64,000 nt of DNA from Mucilaginibacter robiniae (GTDB taxonomy: Bacteria; Bacteroidota; Bacteroidia; Sphingobacteriales; Sphingobacteriaceae). Position numbers and translations under genes: made by a program. Positions 23,299-33,241 of this stretch are shown piece by piece (the first letter of the stretch is position 1; the number at the start of each line of letters is the position of its first letter). The stretch covers positions 1,984,001 to 2,048,000 of the forward strand of contig NZ_CP051682.1 in assembly GCF_012849215.1 (NCBI RefSeq). The letters run 5' to 3'. Below the pieces are notes generated by a model. It searched no databases, was not told where the DNA came from, and saw nothing but the letters and a program-made list of their open reading frames with translations.

Positions 23299-24354
23299 GT
23301 GAACATACCTTTTCAACCCGGCTTGCCTGTCCATCTACTGGCAGCCTGCTTCAATAAAACTTCAGCCACCTACAAATTCTACTGGTTTCTTTCCCTGATT
23401 GGTCAGGTGGAAAAGGGAGAAACGCAGATCAGCAAGCAGGCGCTGTTCGCGGATATGCTGGCGCACGCCTGGTATACCGTCAATTACTTTCATGTTTCTT
23501 TCGGCAAGCAGGACCAGCTCCAGCAGGCCATCAAAAAGGTACGCACCACTGAAAGCCTGACGATAGATGCAGACCTGCATCAGATCAGTTCGGCTTTAAT
23601 CCATACCCCGCATCAAAGCACTTCGAAAGCGCTCCGGTATTTTGATGGCGAAGTACCTCATCGTTTCCTAAGTCCGTGGTTCCGGGCGGATGACCGGAAG
23701 CTGGTTTACGGTTTGTCGCAGTCCTTTACCGGCGACTGCCTATACGCCCTGTACAAGGATCACATCGTCATCAACCCGGCCTGGACCGCTTACCTGCAGC
23801 GGAACGCCCGCGTCCTGAAAGATTTCTGTTACTGGAACCTGGCGCTGTACCTGCAGGGCAAGAACCCCAACGTGCCGGACATTGCAGGCAAGCTGATCAA
23901 AGCGCCGGTGCGGAAAAGCCTGACGGAGCAGCGCCGTAAGTTCTGGGATGTTGTCATCGGTGAGCTGGGCAGTGTGGATTGTATTTATACCAATACCCGG
24001 CTCGGGATCGGCAGCTATGCCGTCGAACACTTTATTCCCTACGCCTTTGTCTCCCATGACCTGATCTGGAACCTCATTCCCGCCGATCCGGCTTTCAACA
24101 GTACCAAAAGCGACAAGCTGCCCTTGCTCGATCGGTATTTCGAGCCGTTCTACCGGTTGCAGCAGCAGGCGGTGGAGATCGTCTATGACCGGCTGCCCAG
24201 GAGCAAATTTCTGGAAGAATACCTGACCATCATTCCTGACCTGAGTGCAACCCGGCAGTTGTCTTCCGCAGCCGACAAACAGCGCTTCCGCGAGCAGTTG
24301 CAGCCGCTGATCACCATCGCGGCCAACAACGGCTTTGAATATCTGCAGCGCTGA
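23299..24354 (+). CDS. HNH endonuclease domain protein
   Basis: A 351-residue protein with a GTG start. The N-terminus FNKTSATYKFYWFLSLIGQV is typical of a Bacteroidota/Firmicutes HNH family. The HNH core lies near residues 220-270: CIYTNTRL, then EHFIPYAFVSHDLIWNLIPA, then NSTKSDKLP, giving the His, His/Asn and Asn-Lys positions. It is likely a metal-dependent nuclease; such proteins are often found in defence contexts, but no partner is identified here. GC content rises again at this gene. Confidence 0.82.
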   Translation: MNIPFQPGLPVHLLAACFNKTSATYKFYWFLSLIGQVEKGETQISKQALFADMLAHAWYTVNYFHVSFGKQDQLQQAIKKVRTTESLTIDADLHQISSALIHTPHQSTSKALRYFDGEVPHRFLSPWFRADDRKLVYGLSQSFTGDCLYALYKDHIVINPAWTAYLQRNARVLKDFCYWNLALYLQGKNPNVPDIAGKLIKAPVRKSLTEQRRKFWDVVIGELGSVDCIYTNTRLGIGSYAVEHFIPYAFVSHDLIWNLIPADPAFNSTKSDKLPLLDRYFEPFYRLQQQAVEIVYDRLPRSKFLEEYLTIIPDLSATRQLSSAADKQRFREQLQPLITIAANNGFEYLQR

Positions 24355-24388
24355 TGGGCTGGCAGAAAGATTAAGGCTAAGCTAATCA

Positions 24389-25552
24389 TCAGAAACAGTA
24401 AAGCGACGAAGTCATCCGGGTATGTTCGGCCTGCAGCCGGTCGTGGGTCATGCCCGGTGTGTTCGCCAGTTTCACAAAGGATTTCACCACGGTTTCCCGT
24501 ATCTGCCAGGCAAACCCATACACCCGGCTTTCCTGCTCCAGTTTCACGGACAGCCGAACGGGTAGCCGCTGCTGATGCGCCGACTGCAGCAACGCTATCC
24601 GACAGCACACCCGGTGATAGGCCTCTTCCGGCAGACACCCGGAATTTAGCTGTTCCGCCAGCTTGACAAGCTGACAGCGGCGCAGATCCATCACCGGTTT
24701 GCTCCGGGAAAACTGGGTTGCCTGTTTGTTCCTTTTTACATCCGCTTCCAGTTGCGCGGCCGTATAGCCGGGATAACGGACCTGTATTTCTGACAAGGCA
24801 AACAAGGGGCTCTGCTTCCAGATGCGCCTGACAAAATTCCGGCGGGTACGTGCCTGCACCTGTACCGCTCTGCGCAACACGGCCAGTACGGATTGCGACC
24901 GGGTAGAGCTTTGGCTTTCTCCAGAGGTACGGTACAGCCACTGCAATGCCAGCAAGACGGCTTTCCTGTTGCCGTCCGCCCGCTCTGCTCGCAGCAGGGC
25001 ACTGATCTGCTGCACCGGCAGGGTATAGCCGAGGCTCACCAGGATCAGCAGTACCTCCATTTCCGTGCAGCCGAGATCAATGGTCAGCCTGTACGGCAGG
25101 TGCCGGGCTATCTCCGGCGGTACTCCCTGCCTGATTTCATCCTTCAGCCGGTAACTGGGGGTAAAACTGTACAGCGCGCGGAGGAACATCGTTCCGCTTC
25201 CCGGCTGCTCCATGTCCAGCAGCTGTGCTTCACGCTCTTCCGCGCTGAGCAGCGGAGCCCAGGCCTCATACTGGTGATAGCAGAGCCGGGTATCGAAATG
25301 ATGGTATTCAATTTCTTCCCGGTTCATGGGACGTGTTAGAAACGGCAGGGCATGAAACAGGCCCATCGGTCTGCGGTTCCGGTCACACCAGATTTCCGCG
25401 TGCATAAACACATAAATGCGCGGCGGGTATTTTGTCTGTAGCTTGAAGTAGTAGGCCACCTGTCCCCAGCTCTTCCGTGGACGGGCATTGTCCCGGTCAT
25501 ATGCCACCTGCTCGGCAGCTGACATCACATACCCTTCTTTAAGTTTTACCAT
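24389..25552 (-). CDS. Unknown ICE-type hypothetical protein
   Basis: About 387 residues starting MVKLKEGYVMSAAEQ at 25552; a longer frame to 25720 would lie over the upstream gene. It is basic and helical, with several Tyr/His/Trp-rich motifs in the N-terminal third (PPRIYVFMHAEIWCDRNRRP; EYHHFDTRLCYHQYEAW). No nuclease or ATPase motif is recognised. It overlaps the 84-residue gene by 14 bases and is the last of a three-gene operon. Confidence 0.6.
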   Translation of the reverse strand: MVKLKEGYVMSAAEQVAYDRDNARPRKSWGQVAYYFKLQTKYPPRIYVFMHAEIWCDRNRRPMGLFHALPFLTRPMNREEIEYHHFDTRLCYHQYEAWAPLLSAEEREAQLLDMEQPGSGTMFLRALYSFTPSYRLKDEIRQGVPPEIARHLPYRLTIDLGCTEMEVLLILVSLGYTLPVQQISALLRAERADGNRKAVLLALQWLYRTSGESQSSTRSQSVLAVLRRAVQVQARTRRNFVRRIWKQSPLFALSEIQVRYPGYTAAQLEADVKRNKQATQFSRSKPVMDLRRCQLVKLAEQLNSGCLPEEAYHRVCCRIALLQSAHQQRLPVRLSVKLEQESRVYGFAWQIRETVVKSFVKLANTPGMTHDRLQAEHTRMTSSLYCF

Positions 25553-25793
25553 TATTCCGCTGCTGTTTTTCTGTCTGATTTGGTTCTTCGCCGGTGTGAC
25601 CCCGTTCTTCTCTCCCGCGTAGTGCGGTGAGCTTCTGATATACATCCTCCCAGTACACCTGTAGTTGCTCATCCTCTTCCTCATAAGCCGCATCCAGGCG
25701 ACGATAATGCCGGTAATCATCCGCCTGCAGCAGGGCCAGCTGCAGGTCGGTGATCTCGATGGTCTGTCCGTGTAAATCGGTAATCGTCAGCAT
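25539..25793 (-). CDS. Small acidic hypothetical protein
   Basis: An 84-residue protein (MLTITDLHGQTIEITDLQLA) with an acidic coiled middle (YEEEDEQLQVYWEDVYQKL) and a polar tail. It lies between two other unknown genes, three bases from the upstream one and overlapping the downstream one. Its role is unknown. Confidence 0.6.
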   Translation of the reverse strand: MLTITDLHGQTIEITDLQLALLQADDYRHYRRLDAAYEEEDEQLQVYWEDVYQKLTALRGREERGHTGEEPNQTEKQQRNNGKT

Positions 25794-25796
25794 GGC

Positions 25797-26018
25797 CTAC
25801 CGGTTGGGAATGCGTACCAGTTTCATCCCTTTACCGATGCGGTGCACGACAGTATAGCCGTTGGCTTCGATCAGGGTTCGCAGGGCATTCTCCGCCAGGC
25901 GAGCCTTGAAGCTGTCCTCGGCATTCATAAAATACGGTTCCAGTTTTTCAAAGTGCTTCAGCGCCGCTGCCATAATCTTCAGGGCTTCTTTTTCGGTTTT
26001 GTTGTTCAGGATACTCAT
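25797..26018 (-). CDS. Small hypothetical protein, first gene of an unknown trio
   Basis: A 73-residue helical protein (EALKIMAAALKHFEKLEPYF) ending in a short strand pair (YTVVHRIGKGMKLVRIPNR). It is separated by three bases from the next gene. Small genes like this are common in Bacteroidota conjugative elements, but I cannot name it. Confidence 0.6.
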   Translation of the reverse strand: MSILNNKTEKEALKIMAAALKHFEKLEPYFMNAEDSFKARLAENALRTLIEANGYTVVHRIGKGMKLVRIPNR

Positions 26019-26650
26019 CGTTTCTGTCTTTAATTCAACTTCTTTAAGGATGTCCTTTTTGCCCGGATGATCTGTTCTGAAAAGAAAAAGGGAAAAAAGA
26101 AAGCTGAATAAAGAGCCCGGTTAACCGCCAAAAGGCAAACGAATAAGTGCCGGAGGCTGCCGGCGTGAAGAATGAACGGCGGCATTATGCGGGAAGCTTT
26201 TGGCCCCAACAGCAATGCCGGGCACAATTTCGCTGCCCTTTTTACCCGTTTCTGTTCAGGCCAGCGGGTTTACTCATTTCTGCCCCCATGTTTTTCGGTC
26301 ATCCGCGCTCCGAAAAAAGGTTTCCGACTGAAGTTTGCTCCGGCTCATAGGGGGCCTGATCAAGAACAATTGCGGCGGAATTCCGTCTGCATCCGTCGAA
26401 CGGAATTCCCTGTAAAACAGCAGACACGGGTTGTATATCAGGAGTGCAGCTATACTGATCCTAAGTAATCAAGGTCTGCTATCTGCTGCTGTACCTGACC
26501 GGCTCCGGTCAAGCGCTGCCGGATAACTGCGGCAAATCCTCCCCTCCGCCTTGACTTTCATCTACGATTCAGATGCTGTTCCTGCAGGCTGCTGAAAAGC
26601 AGACAGGGTGTTGGCATCCTGCCCCCTGAATCCTAACCCTCCTCACCCGT
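26019..26650. other. Gap without a supported gene
   Basis: Short frames are present on both strands (for example a 98-residue one at 26172-26468), but none shows family features or a clear promoter. The stretch probably holds the promoter of the leftward trio and remnants of older insertions. Confidence 0.4.
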
Positions 26651-27140
26651 GACAGGGCTGTCCCCTCAAAGAATATTCATATCGAAAATGTCAAGTCCCT
26701 GAAATTCTGCAGAAGCCAGGGGTTGAGACGGATTAATCTTTTTACGGGTGAACCTAAGGCCGGCAAGTCCGCTATGCTGGAAGCCCTGTCCCCATTTACA
26801 CTGCTCTGGCGGGCGGAATCAACAGCCCGTTCGCTGTACTGTCTGGTGCACGTGGAGAACGAAACCGAGTGATTTTACCAGGGCAACTTCGAACAGCAGG
26901 CCCTGATAGAAACCGGCCGCTGTACAGCCAGGTTAACTTACAGCCGGCAAACAGGTTTAAGCATCCTGATTGACAGGGCTGGTATTTTCCGGAATTAAAC
27001 CATTGCTGCCCAAAACAGCCAATTCGGCAACTCCGCCTGAGTGAAAATGAATCCTTGTTCACAAACAGGGTACCGGCATTCGCCAGCAAAGGTGTAATGG
27101 GAAGGTGAGCAGCTACCACCGTTGCCAAACGTCAGTTTAA
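26651..27140 (+). pseudogene. Decayed AAA ATPase (OLD/ABC-like) remnant
   Basis: From about 26651 the plus strand reads an N-terminal ATPase segment: NIHIENVKSLKF, then LRRINLFTGEPKAGKSAMLE with the Walker A motif GEPKAGKS. This matches AAA proteins that start with a short strand, a loop and FxGxNxxGKT. The frame stops at 26870. Further ATPase-like fragments appear in shifted frames to about 27140 (for example LSENESLFTNRVPAFASKG). The gene is clearly dead; relatives are often defence ATPases. Confidence 0.6.
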
Positions 27141-27395
27141 CAGCAGTAAGAAGAACATGGAATTACACTACTTTCAAATCAAGCCACATCTTCTAACGTT
27201 CGTTGTGTCAGGAAAAATGGTCCAACACCGTATTCAACACTGACGTGGTAACCTCGTAAACCAAAAGTCTGACCAGAACACTTATTTCACCCGCCGGGCA
27301 AGGGTAGTCCGTTTCCTGAAGGATAGCATTGGTGCCCCTGCGGCAACAGCAGACACCGGGCCAAACTCCGCAGCAATGGGTTGGCGCGTTAAGGC

Positions 27396-27623
27396 TTAAA
27401 ACCTTTCTGCTGCTTGCAGAAGCTCGTGATGAAAATGGTCAATTTCTCTTTTTTGCTGTTCGATACGTATCCGTAAGACTGTAGTGTTTTTACGACAATC
27501 CTTACGCCTTTCTTGCAGGCAGGCCAGCTTACCATTAAATTCTTCCGCTGTCACTTCGATGCCTGTTTTTCCATGCTGATCGTGCAAAACGATTCCAAAG
27601 CTGATCATTACTTTAACAATCAC
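27396..27623 (-). CDS. Possible small helical protein
   Basis: A 75-residue frame (or 70 residues from an internal Met at 27608). Its sequence GIEVTAEEFNGKLACLQERR and RIEQQKREIDHFHHELLQAA suggests a coiled coil. It is divergent from the histidine kinase gene. No family recognised; it could be spurious. Confidence 0.35.
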   Translation of the reverse strand: MIVKVMISFGIVLHDQHGKTGIEVTAEEFNGKLACLQERRKDCRKNTTVLRIRIEQQKREIDHFHHELLQAAERF

Positions 27624-27689
27624 CTACCCGTCACAGGAATATGCCGCCTGAACGCCAGAAAAGGTTCGTAAATTGCACTGACTTTTAAA

Positions 27690-30001
27690 ATGCAAAATAT
27701 TTCTGAACAGCGCCTGGTAGACGCGCTTCCTATCGGTGCCGCGGTTTTTACCGGTGACCGGCATACCATCCGTGCGGTCAATGCCGAAATGCGCTCGATC
27801 TGGTCAAAGGATAGCTCGGTGATCGGTAAAGACCTGCATGATGCCATTCCCGAAATCCAGGATCAGCCCTTCTTTGATCTGCTCACCAATATATACCGCA
27901 CCGGGGAAGCGTTTCATGACCCCAACGGCCAAGCGATGCTCAATGTCAATGGCGTACTGCAGCTGGTTTATTTTGATTACTGGATGAAACCGATCAGGGA
28001 TGCAGCAGGTCAGGTAACCGGCATCCTGAATACGGCCATTGACACCACCGCTGCAGTGATCGCCCGGCAGAGAAGTGAATGGATCGGGGAACAGTTCAGC
28101 TTTTCCATGAATGCTGCGGAAGTCGGCAGCTGGAACCTGGACATTGCGAACCGCAGGGTATGGTGGGACGAGCGGTGCCGGTTGTTTTACGGTTTTCCGA
28201 AAGGTGATGACCTGGTGCCTTTTGAGGAAGTACTGCGCTACGTCCATCCCGAAGACCGCCCGAAGGTGGATGAAGCCGTGGCTCATGCATTGCGGCCGGA
28301 ATCCGGCGGAAACTATGACATTCAGTTTCGGACCATCGGTGAAAGCCATCATACCCTGCGCTGGCTGCAATGTAAAGGCAAAGCTTATTTAATGAGCAAC
28401 ACGAGCCGTACCGCTTTTCCGGCACCGCTCGTGACATTACCAGCGAAATGATCCTGCGGCAACGGGAACAAGAGGCAGCAGAGGAACTGGCGGCGGCCGG
28501 TGAGGAACTGCAGGCCATCAACGAAGAACTCCATACGGCAAACGAAGCCCTGCAGGCCAGCAACGAACAGCTTAGGGCAGCCCAGGAGGCCGCACAGCTG
28601 GGCCTGTTCGACTGGGACCTCATTCATCAGAAATATTCCTGGGATGCCCAGTTTAAACAAATGTTCGGCCTGCAGGCAGCAGATGAGCCGGAACATTACC
28701 AGACGATGGTCAGCCGGCTGCACCCGGACGACCGCGGGCGGGTGGAAGAAGCGGTAGCTGCTGCCCGGAACCAAGAGCTGACCGGCGGCAGGTATGATAT
28801 TGAATACAGGATCGTGGCGGCTGGCGATGTGCCGGTCCGCTGGGCAAGGGCACTGGGCAGAATGACCTTTGATCAAAAAGGTACGCCTGTGCGTTTCGTA
28901 GGGACGCTGATGGACATCACCGAACAGGTGCTGAGCCGTCAGCGGCTCCAGACCCGGGAAGACCAGCTGCGCTTAGCCATCGCGTCCGCAGACCTGGGCA
29001 CCTGGAACATCAATGCCCAAACCCGGGAGTTTGTACCCTCCCCACGTTTAAAGGAGCTGTTTGGCTATTATGCGGACGAAGATATGCCTTATGAGGCAGC
29101 CGTCAATCAGATTGCCGAGTCCTACCGCGACCAGGTGGTGGAAGCAGTCAATGCCGCTATCGAACAAGGAAAAAGCTATGACCTGACCTATCCCGTTACC
29201 GGTTATCATGACGGGAAGCTCCGGTGGGTCAGGGCGACCGGTAAACTGTTTCCTGCCACCGATGATCAGCCGGCCATCTTTTCGGGTACCGTTGCTGATA
29301 TTACCGAGCAAAAGCAGGATGATCAGCGGAAGATGGACTTTATCGGCATTGTCAGCCATGAACTGCGTTCCCCGCTCACTTCACTGAACGGTTATGTACA
29401 GATGCTGAACCTGAAAGCCAGAAAAACGGAAGATCCCATGGTTTTGGATATCACGGCCAAGGCCAAGCGCCAGGTGGACAAGATGAGCAGCATGATCACC
29501 GGCTTTCTGGATGTAGCTCGGGCGGGCGAAAGCCAGATACAGCTGCGCCGCAAAGCCTTTGACATGGCAGATCTGGTGAAGGCGGCTGAGGAGGAATCCC
29601 TGGCTACAGTCACCACTCATCCTATCATCTTCCATCCGGTGGAGTTCACGCCCGTGGTGGCCGACCCGGACAAGATCGAACAGGTGCTGGTGAACTTCAT
29701 CAACAATGCGGTTAAATATTCACCGCAGGGCACGACCATCAACGTGGCCTGCATCACGCGCGATGGCTGGGCGCATGTGAGCGTATCGGATGAGGGGATG
29801 GGTATAGCGCCTAAAGATATTCCACTCGTGTTTGAACGTTTCTACCGGGTGGAGCGCGAGGAGTTGAAAACGGTAAAGGGCTTTGGTATCGGCCTGTATT
29901 TATGCAAAGACATCATTGAGCGGCATGGCGGGGAAATCGGTGTGGAGAGCGTGCTGCACAAAGGCAGTGTCTTTTGGTTTCAAATTCCGGTTGCAGGCTG
30001 A
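27690..30001 (+). pseudogene. Multi-PAS histidine kinase split by a one-base frameshift
   Basis: Two adjacent frames (27690-28451 and 28448-30001) are one gene of about 770 residues. Four PAS-like domains are visible (starting near QRLVDALPIGAAVF, FSMNAAEVGSWNLD, AAQEAAQLGLFDWD and LRLAIASADLGTWN), joined by a coiled coil, then HisKA with SHELRSPL, N-box NFINNAVKYS, DEGMGI and GFGIGL. At 28388-28390 a run of three T should be four: adding one T restores the reading KAYFNEQHEPYRFSGTARDI. The break falls in the second PAS domain linker. It may be a sequencing error. A receiver protein follows, so this was or is a two-component system. Confidence 0.85.
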
Positions 30002-30034
30002 TCGGGCATCATTATTGCAACTGCCAACCCATCA

Positions 30035-30406
30035 ATGAAAGCGAGCAAGACGAAGGTACTGGTCTGTGACGATGACAGGGACATTCTGGAAATGACAGGG
30101 ATGCTGCTGGAAATGGAAGGCTATGAGGTGACTACCCAATCGGACAGCACTAAAGTACTTCAGCAGGCCAGCGAAGTACAGCCGGATGTCTTTTTGCTTG
30201 ACTTCTGGATGCCGCACCCTTCCGGCGAGAAACTGATTCAGCTGATCAAAGCATCGCCGCGCCTGTCCCATATCCCGGTCATTCTGTTTTCCGCAGCCAT
30301 TAATGCCAGACAAATTGCCCAGGCTTCCGGTGCAGATGGGTATATTGATAAGCCGTTTGATATGGAAAAGTTAACCGCCGTCATTAAAACGGTTATGAAG
30401 CAGTAG
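30035..30406 (+). CDS. Stand-alone receiver-domain response regulator
   Basis: A 123-residue CheY-like receiver. The acidic pocket is CDDD near residue 11, the phosphorylated Asp is in LLDFWMP (about residue 56), the Ser switch is in ILFSAA and the Lys in DKPF. There is no output domain. It follows the multi-PAS kinase by 33 bases and is probably its partner in a phosphorelay. Confidence 0.9.
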   Translation: MKASKTKVLVCDDDRDILEMTGMLLEMEGYEVTTQSDSTKVLQQASEVQPDVFLLDFWMPHPSGEKLIQLIKASPRLSHIPVILFSAAINARQIAQASGADGYIDKPFDMEKLTAVIKTVMKQ

Positions 30407-30622
30407 GTTGCCAGGGAAAAGTTCGACAGCGTTGTTTGGAATCACTTTTTAATTAAAAGCCACATTTGATAACGCGCTATCGGTAAAGCAGCTATGCTGG
30501 TAACATAATGGTCTTAAAAGCTGACCGGTAAAACAAAACCGGATACGGTGCAGCTGGTGAGAATAACTAAATTTTATAAAATTAAATCGGAATCTTACAA
30601 ATCCCAGGCTGGTGGTGTGTGG

Positions 30623-30630
30623 TAGTTTTG
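30623..30630 (+). promoter_or_regulatory. -7 element of the copper ATPase operon
   Basis: TAGTTTTG matches the TAnnTTTG consensus and lies 18 bases before the ATPase start, implying a very short leader. No good -33 TTG is visible, as expected for an activated promoter. Confidence 0.5.
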
Positions 30631-30648
30631 CAGTGTAACAAAGAAACG

Positions 30649-32871
30649 ATGCACTCAGACACACAAACACTTACTTTCCCGGTGGCCGGCATGACCTGCG
30701 CAGGCTGTGCTGCAAGCGTTGAATCCATGATCAGTTCTCAGCAAGGGGTAGAAAAAGCTGAGGTGAATTATGCCAGTCAGTCCGTTAAAGTCGCTTATCA
30801 CCCCGACATCATCAAGCCTTCTGAGTTTCAAAAAGAAGTTCAATCTGTGGGTTATGATCTCATTTTAGACACTGAAAATGGTAAGGCCTTGCAGGAGGAG
30901 GCACAGCAAACGCATGATCAGCAGTTAAAAACAAAACTTCTTGGGGCGGCTGCCTTAACAGTACCTGTCGTTTTGCTCGGTATGTTTTTCATGGACCTGC
31001 CTTACGCCAACTATTGCATGTTAGCCTTAACTGCACCTGTTTTGTTCATATTTGGCCGTAACTTTTTTGCGGGTGCCTGGAAGCAGGCGCGTCACGCCAG
31101 AGCCAACATGGATACGCTTGTTGCGCTCTCCACCGGCATTGCGTTTCTCTTTAGTCTCTTCAATACCCTATATCCCGAATTTTGGCATAAGCGAGGATTA
31201 CATGCGCACGTGTATTACGAGGCTGCTGCTGTGGTGATTGTCTTTATTCTCCTCGGCAAGCTATTGGAGGAAAGGGCTAAGTCCAACACCTCATCTGCTA
31301 TTAAGAAGCTGACCGGCTTACAGCCCAAAACCGTATTGTTGGTCACCCCTGCGGGCGAGCAGGAAACGCCTATCGCGGATGTTCAGATTGGCGATCAGAT
31401 TCTGGTGCGTTCCGGCGAAAAAATCCCGGTAGACGGTACATTGTACGAGGGTCATTCTTTTGTCAATGAAAGCATGATCTCCGGAGAACCGGTGGCCGTT
31501 GAAAAAAAAGCAGGTGATTCGGTTTTTGCGGGCACCATCAATCAAAAAGGAAGCTTTCGCTTTACCGCTGAAAAAGTCGGCGGCGCAACACTGCTGGCGC
31601 AGATCATCCAACTGGTGCAGGATGCCCAGGGCTCCAAAGCGCCTGTTCAGAAGCTGGTCGACAAGATCGCTGGTATATTTGTACCGGTGGTGATGGGCAT
31701 TGCGCTCCTCACTTTAGTGATCTGGCTGATTTTCGGCGGACAGCATGCTTTCACACAGGGTTTGCTGGCCATGGTAACTGTACTGGTGATTGCCTGCCCC
31801 TGTGCTTTAGGCCTGGCCACGCCAACCGCTTTAATGGTAGGCATTGGTAAAGGCGCAGAAAATGGCATCCTGATCAAAGATGCAGAAGCCCTGGAACAAG
31901 GGCATCGGATCAATGCCATTATCCTCGACAAGACGGGAACGTTAACCGAGGGCAAGTCGGTAGTAACAGACTTAATCTGGACCAGTGAACTTTCAGCAAC
32001 GGAAAACCTGCAAGCTGTTTTCCGCGAAATAGAAAAACAATCGGAACACCCCTTAGCCAGCGCAATCGTGGAATATTTTCCAAACGAAAGGACGCTGGTA
32101 CAAGTTGAAAGCTTCGAAAGCTTAACCGGTCAGGGGGTAAAAGCAAAGTACCAGGGAAAGCTCTATCAAGCCGGCAGCCATAACATGGTCGAGCAAAAAG
32201 GGCTCGCCATACCTGCCGACTTACAAAACCGCATACCTGAACTGTTGGCAAAAGCAAAAACGATCATTTATTTTGGTGATGACCGGAAGGTATTTTGTAT
32301 GGCGGCGATCACGGATCAGATAAAGGCTACGTCTGCTACTGCCGTCAAAGTCCTAAAAAGGCAGGGCATAGCAGTTTACATGCTTACCGGTGATAATGCG
32401 GCGACCGCTGCGGCCATCGCCGGGGAAGCCGGTATCGACCATTTCGAGGCTGATGTTTTACCTTCAGGGAAAGCGGACTTTGTAAAAAACTTGCAGGCGC
32501 AGGGAAAAACCGTAGCCATGATCGGTGATGGTATCAACGACAGCCAGGCACTGGCGCAGGCAAATGTTTCTATCGCCATGGGAAAAGGTTCAGACATCGC
32601 CATGGATGTGGCGGGACTGACTTTAGTGTCCTCAGACCTGCTCCAGGTGCCCAAAGCATTAAAGCTGTCCCGGCTGACAGTGCAAACGATTCGCCAAAAC
32701 CTGTTTTGGGCCTTCATTTACAACCTGATCGGCATTCCGCTTGCCGCAGGCATCTTGTACCCTTTCAACGGATTTTTATTAAACCCGATGATAGCAGGTG
32801 CGGCAATGGCATTAAGTTCGGTTTCTGTTGTGAGCAACAGTCTTCGCCTGAAATGGGCAAAACTCAATTGA
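30649..32871 (+). CDS. copA: Copper-translocating P-type ATPase
   Basis: A 740-residue protein starting MHSDTQTLTF at 30649. One N-terminal heavy-metal domain has GMTCAGC. The membrane core contains ACPCALGLATP (the CPC metal site), the phosphorylation site DKTGTLTEG, the nucleotide-domain SEHPLASAI (HP motif), TGDN and GDGINDS. It pumps monovalent copper from the cytoplasm to the periplasm. It opens a rightward copper-resistance region and is followed 25 bases later by a copper chaperone gene. Confidence 0.95.
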   Translation: MHSDTQTLTFPVAGMTCAGCAASVESMISSQQGVEKAEVNYASQSVKVAYHPDIIKPSEFQKEVQSVGYDLILDTENGKALQEEAQQTHDQQLKTKLLGAAALTVPVVLLGMFFMDLPYANYCMLALTAPVLFIFGRNFFAGAWKQARHARANMDTLVALSTGIAFLFSLFNTLYPEFWHKRGLHAHVYYEAAAVVIVFILLGKLLEERAKSNTSSAIKKLTGLQPKTVLLVTPAGEQETPIADVQIGDQILVRSGEKIPVDGTLYEGHSFVNESMISGEPVAVEKKAGDSVFAGTINQKGSFRFTAEKVGGATLLAQIIQLVQDAQGSKAPVQKLVDKIAGIFVPVVMGIALLTLVIWLIFGGQHAFTQGLLAMVTVLVIACPCALGLATPTALMVGIGKGAENGILIKDAEALEQGHRINAIILDKTGTLTEGKSVVTDLIWTSELSATENLQAVFREIEKQSEHPLASAIVEYFPNERTLVQVESFESLTGQGVKAKYQGKLYQAGSHNMVEQKGLAIPADLQNRIPELLAKAKTIIYFGDDRKVFCMAAITDQIKATSATAVKVLKRQGIAVYMLTGDNAATAAAIAGEAGIDHFEADVLPSGKADFVKNLQAQGKTVAMIGDGINDSQALAQANVSIAMGKGSDIAMDVAGLTLVSSDLLQVPKALKLSRLTVQTIRQNLFWAFIYNLIGIPLAAGILYPFNGFLLNPMIAGAAMALSSVSVVSNSLRLKWAKLN

Positions 32872-32896
32872 TGGGCACTAGTTAACAGAATATAAA

Positions 32897-33109
32897 ATGG
32901 AAACTTTAAAATTCAAAACCAATATCAAATGCGGCGGCTGTATCGCTGCTGTTACACCATCTTTAAATAACTTACAAGGCATTGAAAAATGGGAGGTAGA
33001 TACCGCTAACCCGGATAAAGTGTTAACGGTACAAGCTCAGGAAAGCCTTTCTGCCAGTGAGATAATAACTACGTTAAAAGAGAAAGGCTATAAAGCTGAA
33101 AAGATTTAA
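32897..33109 (+). CDS. CopZ-like heavy-metal-binding chaperone
   Basis: A 70-residue protein consisting of one HMA domain. The metal motif is IKCGGCIAAV, a CxxC with Gly-Gly between the cysteines instead of the more common x-x. It follows the ATPase gene and likely hands copper to it. A strong terminator follows. Confidence 0.88.
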   Translation: METLKFKTNIKCGGCIAAVTPSLNNLQGIEKWEVDTANPDKVLTVQAQESLSASEIITTLKEKGYKAEKI

Positions 33110-33113
33110 ATGG

Positions 33114-33146
33114 AAGCCATGCCTGTCTCACAGAAGGCATGGCTTT
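33114..33146 (+). terminator. Terminator after the copper chaperone gene
   Basis: An 11-base perfect stem AAGCCATGCCT/AGGCATGGCTT with a 10-base loop, followed by a short T-run. It separates copA-copZ from the rest. Confidence 0.8.
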
Positions 33147-33241
33147 TACTCAGCCTTAAAGCGTTAGGAGTTTATCTACTAAGGTGATAACTTTTTTAAA
33201 TCAATTCCAACAATTGTAACATTTTTGTGTAATACCTGTAA

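Noticed and set aside
26172..26468. A 98-residue plus frame ahead of the decayed ATPase
   Set aside because: No recognisable fold, no promoter, and atypical composition.
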